From: Muribaculaceae bacterium Isolate-002 (NCI)
GTDB lineage: Bacteria; Bacteroidota; Bacteroidia; Bacteroidales; Muribaculaceae
Length of the DNA stretch: 49,988 bases
Direction of reading: 5' to 3'
Assembly: GCA_004102805.1 (NCBI GenBank)
Contig: SCEG01000022.1
Location: 1 to 49,988 of the forward strand
In this document: piece by piece, positions 49,942-49,988 of the stretch
How the letters are laid out: each line of letters starts with the position of its first letter
Numbering within the stretch: the stretch's first letter is position 1
Made by a program: the position numbers and the translations under genes
Notes under the pieces: model-generated
What the model was told of the DNA's origin: nothing
Seen by the model: the letters and a program-made list of their open reading frames with translations, nothing else
Database searches by the model: none

Positions 49942-49988
49942 TTTTTATTATATTAATTTCAGTAATCAATATTCATTCATATGAAAGA
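49861..49988. other. AT-rich sequence breaking traP at the window edge
   Basis: From about 49861 the base composition drops sharply in G+C compared with the tra operon, and traP homology ends. The last bases (ATGAAAGA from 49981) may open a new gene. This looks like the end of another inserted element; its identity lies outside the window. Confidence 0.5.

Noticed and set aside
1..49988. CRISPR array, rRNA or tRNA genes
   Set aside because: No regularly spaced repeats and no tRNA- or rRNA-like sequences were seen on either strand.

Overview
The window is most of a Bacteroidales integrative and conjugative element of the CTnDOT family, with a second, mobilizable element inserted inside it. 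The assignment rests on recognisable proteins: an IntDOT-type integrase with Ser259 and Tyr381 in the known places, a TetQ-RteA-RteB operon, RteC, the Exc topoisomerase and a TraA-to-TraP transfer operon. The repeated TAnnTTTG promoter -7 box is typical of Bacteroides. The host is probably Bacteroides, Parabacteroides or a close relative.

Layout. 1-334 looks like flanking DNA. A GTANNTTTGC core (335-344) marks the likely left end. 678-7657 is the integration/excision module: int, a RhuM-like gene, two leftward HTH genes, then rightward xis2c, xis2d, orf3 and exc. Directly after exc lies a compact sRNA unit matching RteR in position and size. 7820-14078 carries a DUF1896 gene and a 1938-residue DNA methylase/helicase. 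14571-20294 is the tetracycline operon tetQ-rteA-rteB with its leader. 20295-23030 carries a structured leader and terminator, a DHFR/RibD-like gene, rteC and a zinc-finger/GNAT gene. 23081-26775 is the leftward mobA-mobB-mobC operon. 37440-49941 is the rightward transfer operon (ParA-like TraA, three DUF3408 proteins, TraD to TraP). traP loses its family sequence near 49861, where AT-rich DNA begins.

Between mobA and traA sits a nested mobilizable element of about 9.8 kb (26992-36770), bounded by 19-bp direct repeats. It has its own tyrosine integrase, an excisionase-like HTH gene, a DUF3987 protein, a MobV relaxase, an antitoxin/GNAT pair and, as cargo, a TonB-receptor-type outer membrane protein.

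How the parts work together. In CTnDOT, tetracycline relieves translational attenuation at tetQ, RteA/RteB induce rteC, RteC activates the xis operon, and excision proteins plus exc allow transfer, while RteR damps tra expression. The corresponding sites are visible here: a three-codon leader ORF before tetQ, a 15-bp palindrome before the xis operon, and the RteR unit.

Most interesting observations. (1) The RteR unit carries a 20-nt segment complementary to a motif just before the starts of mobA, traI, traN and the DUF1896 gene, with weaker forms before exc and traE; this suggests a direct antisense regulon. (2) The nested element has its own RteR-like sRNA, with a matching segment before its HTH gene. 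(3) Two unrelated genes, one in each element, share a riboswitch-like leader architecture: promoter, long multi-stem RNA with similar internal loops, terminator-like hairpin, start codon. I do not recognise this RNA.
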